64,000 nucleotides of DNA, taken from JBFLXR01 sp040757065 (GTDB lineage: Bacteria > Pseudomonadota > Gammaproteobacteria > Burkholderiales > Gallionellaceae). The notes beneath the pieces are model-generated. The model did no database searches. It worked only from the letters and a program-made list of their open reading frames with translations, and was not told where the DNA came from. Positions within the stretch are counted from its first letter, which is position 1. Every line of letters starts with the position of its first letter. Shown here piece by piece: positions 60,406 through 64,000 of this stretch. Location: NCBI GenBank assembly GCA_040757065.1, contig JBFLXR010000010.1, forward strand, positions 20,004 through 84,003, given 5' to 3'. The translations under genes were made by a program, and so were the position numbers.

Positions 60406-60788
60406 TTCTGGGAGTTTAAGCCAGGCCGCTTTTGCAAGGCATTGTTTATTAATGAAATATATTTTTTTCGATTATGCGCTGTATGCCCTCAAATGGGGGG
60501 TAAAGGGAGGTAAATCGCATTGAAAATGTAGTCCACCTGTAGTCCACCATTTCCCGACTTTTCGCACATGCACTACCATTTCAAACTTAAGTCGTGCGAT
60601 TACTGTGTCAATCCAGTGAGTTAATGTCACTTTCAGTCGCGCATTTCTTAGCGGTGGTCAATTTTGTAAGTTGTGCTGTTGTGCTCACTAATTGACCTGA
60701 TATGCACCTAAATATAGGGACGCCGCTCTCGGAGCCCCCCCGAGATCGGTCATCCATCTAGTTTGGAAAGCAATGTTAATAACTATTT
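60406..60788. other. Island intergenic region without a supported gene
   Basis: About 380 bases between the tRNA-Lys repeat and the Beta-protein stop. No frame looks coding. It contains GTAGTCCACC twice within 20 bases and a hairpin (TCTCGG / CCGAGA) near 60727-60745 that could end the minus-strand toxin-antitoxin operon, though it lacks a T tract. Confidence 0.4.
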
Positions 60789-61913
60789 TCACAGGTCTTC
60801 TTTTTGGGATTTCACATGTGAGGAATTGTTAGAAGATACGATTTGATTTTTATGCTCAAAGATTTCAGCTATGACAGAGCAAATGTGATGGCTACTATCT
60901 ATGGCAATCATCAATGTAGCATCGCGAATTTCCGTAGCTCCAATGCTGCAATTGAATATTGTCGAGTCACCCCAGCTGAATGATGAACCCATGTAATGGG
61001 GAGAGGCAACCAGTTTTTTAGCAAGCTCTTTGTGCTGGGTTGCTAGGGAATCCTGTTGCTTCGAATGACCTCGAACAATGAAATATTGGTTATCAATGGT
61101 ATAGCGAATTTTCGCATTCGCGTGAAGTGCGATAACTCCCTCGGTTGCAATCGGACTCCTGATGAGATAATCACCAAAGATGATATTTTCATCAGCCCAA
61201 TCTGAAAAAACGGCTTTCCATGCCAGCATTTCGATACGAGGGATACAACCCACTGCATCAGGGGTGTCGACAGCCACATTCACCGCAGTCGGCATGGAGC
61301 CTCCAACCACAATCAGCTCGCCGAAGCCAATGTCTCGAAGTGTCCCAATGGCCATTTCCATATCGGCAATTACCTGCGGAACGGAGGTTGTAGAAACATC
61401 CCCAAAGTCAATCATTGCATAACAATTGCCGGACTCAAGGTCTAGCGATTCCAAAATCTCCTGGATTCGATCCGAGAAATACATGGAATCAGGCATATCA
61501 TCCTGAATGGTTTCGCGATCAAGTCGGATGCACGGAGTTACAGGAAAGTAGCTGCAAATATTTTTCAGTGCCTGGCTATAGGTTGGATCATCCCACCGGT
61601 CATACCTAACGACCGGATGCGTTTCAATATTATTCGAGCGGAACTGGTTGAGCGCGTACTCTAGAACGTGAACTCCGCTCTCAGTTCTGGCATTCGGACT
61701 CCACTTCGATATATCAAGGAAAGCCATACGTTCTTGCCAAGCCTTACCTGCATCGGACGCTGTACGACTAATCGCCTTTTCAATGGATTTTGATTTTGTT
61801 GTGGGCAGTTCGAAAAGTGGCACCATTCTATTTGGCGTGGAGCCTGATAACTTGGACAGGGCGGTAAATTCTCCACGCTTTGCAGCCATCACAGGAACAT
61901 AATGCAGATTCAT
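60789..61913 (-). CDS. Beta family protein (T4 Beta-like)
   Basis: 374 residues, soluble. The N-terminus LHYVPVMAAKRGEFTALSKL followed by MVPLFELP matches the Beta_protein pattern (YxPxxxxKxGEFxAL, then PLxExP), and later parts (CYAMIDFGDVSTTSVPQVIA) fit a TIM-barrel-like fold. The family is named after a phage T4 protein and has no defined activity; members are frequent in prophages and defence islands. Its ATG lies two bases after the stop of the HigA/ImmA fusion gene, so the two are surely co-transcribed. Confidence 0.85.
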   Translation of the reverse strand: MNLHYVPVMAAKRGEFTALSKLSGSTPNRMVPLFELPTTKSKSIEKAISRTASDAGKAWQERMAFLDISKWSPNARTESGVHVLEYALNQFRSNNIETHPVVRYDRWDDPTYSQALKNICSYFPVTPCIRLDRETIQDDMPDSMYFSDRIQEILESLDLESGNCYAMIDFGDVSTTSVPQVIADMEMAIGTLRDIGFGELIVVGGSMPTAVNVAVDTPDAVGCIPRIEMLAWKAVFSDWADENIIFGDYLIRSPIATEGVIALHANAKIRYTIDNQYFIVRGHSKQQDSLATQHKELAKKLVASPHYMGSSFSWGDSTIFNCSIGATEIRDATLMIAIDSSHHICSVIAEIFEHKNQIVSSNNSSHVKSQKEDL

Positions 61914-61915
61914 GA

Positions 61916-63142
61916 TTACACCTCTAAGCCAGAATAATTAAAATGCTTCCGTACTTCACCTTGTCCAATCAACTCCGTGAATATCGTGTAGTTCTCTCGT
62001 TCTTTCCTTACCCGTCCAGCGATTATTGCAGGATGTATTTTTAGCTCCCTGGATAGATGGTCTATGGCCTGAATGCTGGGATTTAAATACGCATCACTCC
62101 GCTTCCAGGAAATTCTGGGGATCAGAGCCTCTTTCGCAATTCGATTGGCTTCCAGTTCGCGACGATCTTCAGATGACGCATCCAAATTGTCCAAGAAGGT
62201 TTCCTCTGAATTGACGTGCTTCCAAAGATGGGCGACCTCATGCAGTAGAGTAAACCAAAAATTATCCAGGCGATCAAACCGCAGGGTAAGTCCAATTATG
62301 GGAGTCCCATCTTCATCCTGAAGAGCTGCACCATCTAGGAGTGTGCCTTTTAAATGAGGCTCTACCACCACAGCTATTCCATTCTTTTCAAGGAATTCAA
62401 TTGCAAGTGCTGGCCCTTTATCCGACCAACTAAGTTGCGCCAAGGTTCGCAGAAAGTTTTGTGAAAGTAGGTTGCGATCAAACGGCCCAAGTTCATTTTT
62501 TCGATCACGAGCTTTTTGGATTACCCGAGCAAGCCATGCATGCAATGCATAACGTGTCGCAGGGGAGTATGCGTCTCCACCCAATGTTCGACGGAATGCA
62601 GCATCACCCAACTCCATTCCCACGCTAGATATAAAGCTTCTAACAAGTTCTTCTGCGGATCCAGTAGCTTTGTTGGTGATTTTTTGAAGCCAACCACGAG
62701 CCACCATTTCCTTGATTGGGAAGCGACTCCAATCGACCTCATCGTGTTCAGGTTTGGTGGCGTTGACTGCCTCTAAACCTACTAACGTTTCTGTTGATAT
62801 TCCAAGGCCACTAGAAAGTGCACGAATCATATTTACTGTCAGCGGCCGTTTTCTACTGAGAACTTCTGACACTCGGCTGCGTGTTCCAAAATAAGGAATA
62901 AGATCGGCTTGTCTTAGCCCTTGCTCTTGCATACGAAAGAGAATAGCGCTGATCGGATCGGGAGCCTCTATTGGGTATTTTTGATTTTCGAATGACTCGA
63001 CAAGAACAGATAGAAGCTCCAAACGTTCAGCAGCGTCACTGCCGGGTTGTGGTGCCTGTCCAATCAATTTTTGTATCTCAAGCAAATATTCTTGATGCTG
63101 CTCTTCGGAGCGAATTACTTTAGCGTCCATTACCGTAATCAT
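61916..63142 (-). CDS. HigA-type antitoxin fused to ImmA/IrrE metallopeptidase
   Basis: 408 residues. N-terminal region 1-125 is HigA/XRE-like: DPISAILFRMQEQGLRQADL, then the helix-turn-helix RSRVSEVLSRKRPLTVNMIR. A linker of about 130 residues leads to a gluzincin metallopeptidase: HEVAH at His301/Glu302/His305 (LLHEVAHLWKH) and the downstream Glu motif ELEANRIAKEALIP. Fusions of this kind couple DNA binding to proteolysis; ImmA cleaves phage repressors in ICEBs1. The ATG overlaps the HigB stop (ATGA), so antitoxin follows toxin as in HigBA. It probably binds the two palindromes upstream of higB. Confidence 0.9.
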   Translation of the reverse strand: MITVMDAKVIRSEEQHQEYLLEIQKLIGQAPQPGSDAAERLELLSVLVESFENQKYPIEAPDPISAILFRMQEQGLRQADLIPYFGTRSRVSEVLSRKRPLTVNMIRALSSGLGISTETLVGLEAVNATKPEHDEVDWSRFPIKEMVARGWLQKITNKATGSAEELVRSFISSVGMELGDAAFRRTLGGDAYSPATRYALHAWLARVIQKARDRKNELGPFDRNLLSQNFLRTLAQLSWSDKGPALAIEFLEKNGIAVVVEPHLKGTLLDGAALQDEDGTPIIGLTLRFDRLDNFWFTLLHEVAHLWKHVNSEETFLDNLDASSEDRRELEANRIAKEALIPRISWKRSDAYLNPSIQAIDHLSRELKIHPAIIAGRVRKERENYTIFTELIGQGEVRKHFNYSGLEV

Positions 63143-63393
63143 TTCAAACCTACAACAAGCGCAACTGCCTGTGGAAAAACCATGGCAACTTCAATACATT
63201 GAGGTTGCCTACCGACTGGAAATTCAAAAATGTTGTGCTCAATATTTCTCGCTTTCGGGAATTGTCGGATCACATCTCTGGATATTTTCCAGTTCGCATG
63301 GGACAACTCGGACACCCAGTTGCGCATCCAAGCATCTGTTTCATCATCAAGGCCATAAAGTGCCTTCAGCCGATTTCTGCCAATTAGTTTCAT
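63139..63393 (-). CDS. higB: HigB-type RelE-superfamily toxin
   Basis: 84 residues from ATG 63393. A longer frame to 63510 exists but would overlap the operators and promoter, so it was rejected. RelE/HigB features: RNRLKALYGLDDETDAWMRN, WKISRDVIRQFPKARNIEHN, and the C-terminal strands ending FPQAVALVVGLK. The first gene of an operon with the HigA/ImmA fusion and Beta protein, with a 4-base ATGA overlap to the next gene. RelE-type toxins cleave mRNA on the ribosome; activity of this one is inferred only. No clear ribosome site precedes the ATG. Confidence 0.85.
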   Translation of the reverse strand: MKLIGRNRLKALYGLDDETDAWMRNWVSELSHANWKISRDVIRQFPKARNIEHNIFEFPVGRQPQCIEVAMVFPQAVALVVGLK

Positions 63394-63405
63394 GGTAATT
63401 GATAT

Positions 63406-63422
63406 GTTCTCAATATGGGAAC
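63406..63422. promoter_or_regulatory. HigA operator 1
   Basis: GTTCTCAATATGGGAAC, an imperfect palindrome, just downstream of the -10 box. Near-identical to operator 2 (13 of 17 positions). Confidence 0.72.
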
Positions 63423-63450
63423 ATTGTACGCCAGAGGAAATAAAATGCAA
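63423..63450 (-). promoter_or_regulatory. Promoter of the higB-higA/immA-beta operon
   Basis: On the minus strand TTGCAT (63450-63445), a 16-base spacer, then TACAAT (63428-63423). The two boxes are flanked directly by operators 1 and 2, so a repressor dimer on either site would block RNA polymerase. Confidence 0.65.
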
Positions 63451-63467
63451 GTTCTCAGTTTGGGAAT
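63451..63467. promoter_or_regulatory. HigA operator 2
   Basis: GTTCTCAGTTTGGGAAT, the second copy of the palindrome, abutting the -35 box. Centre-to-centre spacing to operator 1 is 45 bases. Confidence 0.7.
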
Positions 63468-63565
63468 TTATTAAATATCCATAACTGAGGCTGTCCTGAA
63501 TCTTGCGCAAAGAAGCCCCACACCCCAGACTTACTTACACAAATCTGTGTTCTATTTTCGTCGCC

Positions 63566-63772
63566 CTAATCGTCTTTTGCACTTGGTGGAAAATCCAAAT
63601 ACACAGCATTCTTTTTTGCCATGTGAAAATCCCAAGTACTTCCATAGACCAGCTGGCTCTTAAGGTATTTTCGAATATCCTTGATTCGATATAAAACCTT
63701 GCTTCCTTCTCTGACATGAGGCGGAGGCTTGCCTCGATTTCGGTAGTCCTGCAAAGTATCGACGCTAATGCC
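63566..63772 (-). pseudogene. Excisionase/AlpA-type helix-turn-helix gene, truncated by an IS
   Basis: The frame reads GISVDTLQDYRNRGKPPPHV then REGSKVLYRIKDIRKYLKSQ, the HTH-and-wing pattern of MerR-like excisionase or AlpA proteins, with a C-terminal tail of about 30 residues. Upstream of GISVDTL the sequence becomes the end of an IS3-family element, and an in-frame TGA lies within the IS. The N-terminal helix and start are missing. Only a TTG at 63754 could start translation, giving a broken domain. It fits a lost island regulator or excisionase. Confidence 0.65.
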
Positions 63773-64000
63773 CCGACGTCCCCCCGTTTTTCAGTAGCAC
63801 GGGGCTTTAGAGTCCGTGGGTAATATAACCGATTTTCCTGCCAGTTGTGCTGCGTACGCCGAGGGCGTCAGGCCCCCCCAGCGATCTCTTCGGTCGCTCT
63901 TCGTTGTATTCCCGCCGCCAAGCCTCGATCACTACTCTGGCGTGCGCCAGGCTGACGAACCAGTACTCATTCAGGCATTCATCCCGGAATCGGCCGTTGA
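63773..64000 (-). mobile_element. End of an IS3-family insertion sequence
   Basis: The sequence from about 63773 to the window edge holds the 3' end of an IS3 transposase gene and a probable terminal repeat (CGACGTCCCCCCG around 63774-63786). It interrupts the HTH gene. The rest of the element lies to the right of the window, so length and target duplication cannot be checked. Confidence 0.75.
63807..64000 (-). CDS. IS3-family transposase OrfB, C-terminal part (cut by window edge)
   Basis: The first visible codons read NGRFRDECLNEYWFVSLAHA, then RVVIEAWRREYNEERPKRSL, the C-terminal DDE integrase-core tail (the final catalytic Glu lies in FRDECLNE). A seven-G run at 63873-63879 shifts the frame right after RSLGG, so the present frame ends at the TAA at 63807. 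With six G residues it would read GGLTPSAYAAQLAGKSVILP and end at 63791, the usual form for this group. The copy may therefore be slightly damaged at its end. The 5' part lies outside the window. Confidence 0.82.
   Translation of the reverse strand, partial: NGRFRDECLNEYWFVSLAHARVVIEAWRREYNEERPKRSLGGPDALGVRSTTGRKIGYITHGL

Noticed and set aside
63393..63510. Longer HigB start upstream
   Set aside because: The extension would cover both operators and the promoter, and has no HigB-like sequence.
1..64000. CRISPR arrays or large tandem repeats
   Set aside because: No regularly spaced direct repeats were noticed while reading; a repeat-finding program would be decisive.

Overview
The window looks like a betaproteobacterial chromosome segment. 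Supporting features are a PilU-type pilus ATPase, dapC/dapD/dapE, the hopanoid-squalene genes hpnC-hpnD-hpnE, a Gcr/SpecificRecomb-type membrane protein, HU, class II fumarase, polyphosphate:AMP phosphotransferase, and a cluster encoding an SHP-like cytochrome, a diheme cytochrome and a cytochrome b561. A Nitrosomonadales lineage, perhaps near Gallionellaceae, is my best guess; this is inference from gene content, not a database match.

Bases 1-22,500 are dense core genome. They hold an efflux adaptor (cut by the window edge) with a secretin-N-like protein, an NlpC/P60 lipoprotein, mltB, trxB, an Smr protein, a FGGY kinase, a truncated globin, and a minus-strand block of YchJ-like, VOC, purT and an EamA exporter. 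A long plus-strand run follows: dapC-dapD, then pilU, an ArsC-like gene, dapE, prmB, hpnC, hpnD and hpnE. The run makes lysine/peptidoglycan precursors and squalene for hopanoids. The minus-strand genes for the SpecificRecomb protein, rlmB and rnr face a tRNA-Leu(CAG) gene.

Bases 22,574-24,717 are an AT-richer accessory stretch downstream of tRNA-Leu with two orphan genes. Core genes resume with a DUF3025 protein, HU and fumC. A frameshifted glycoside-hydrolase-like gene and a TetR-adaptor-RND efflux operon with twin palindromic operators follow. Next come SulP, MgtC, an aldo/keto reductase, fliS and flagellin (divergent), DUF47-PiT phosphate uptake with polyphosphate:AMP phosphotransferase, and a large hybrid histidine kinase coupled to a REC-PAS-GGDEF-EAL gene broken by a single-base frameshift. 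The core part ends with a class II amidotransferase, an ABC export/lipoprotein-sorting cluster, the cytochrome cluster and a Lon-family protease.

From 58,440 to the end the sequence is a genomic island. Two copies of a tRNA-Lys 3' end (about 58,488-58,534 and 60,357-60,403) flank a decayed integron: an intI N-terminal remnant, a core recombination site, one complete cassette with a recognisable attC, and a second cassette gene fused to the C-terminus of a tyrosine recombinase. Beyond the second repeat lies a three-gene operon encoding a HigB-type toxin, a HigA antitoxin fused to an ImmA/IrrE metallopeptidase, and a T4-Beta-family protein. Its promoter is bracketed by two copies of a palindromic operator. 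Next come a truncated excisionase-type HTH gene and the end of an IS3-family insertion sequence. The layout predicts tandem islands at a tRNA-Lys gene, with the intact tRNA beyond the right edge.
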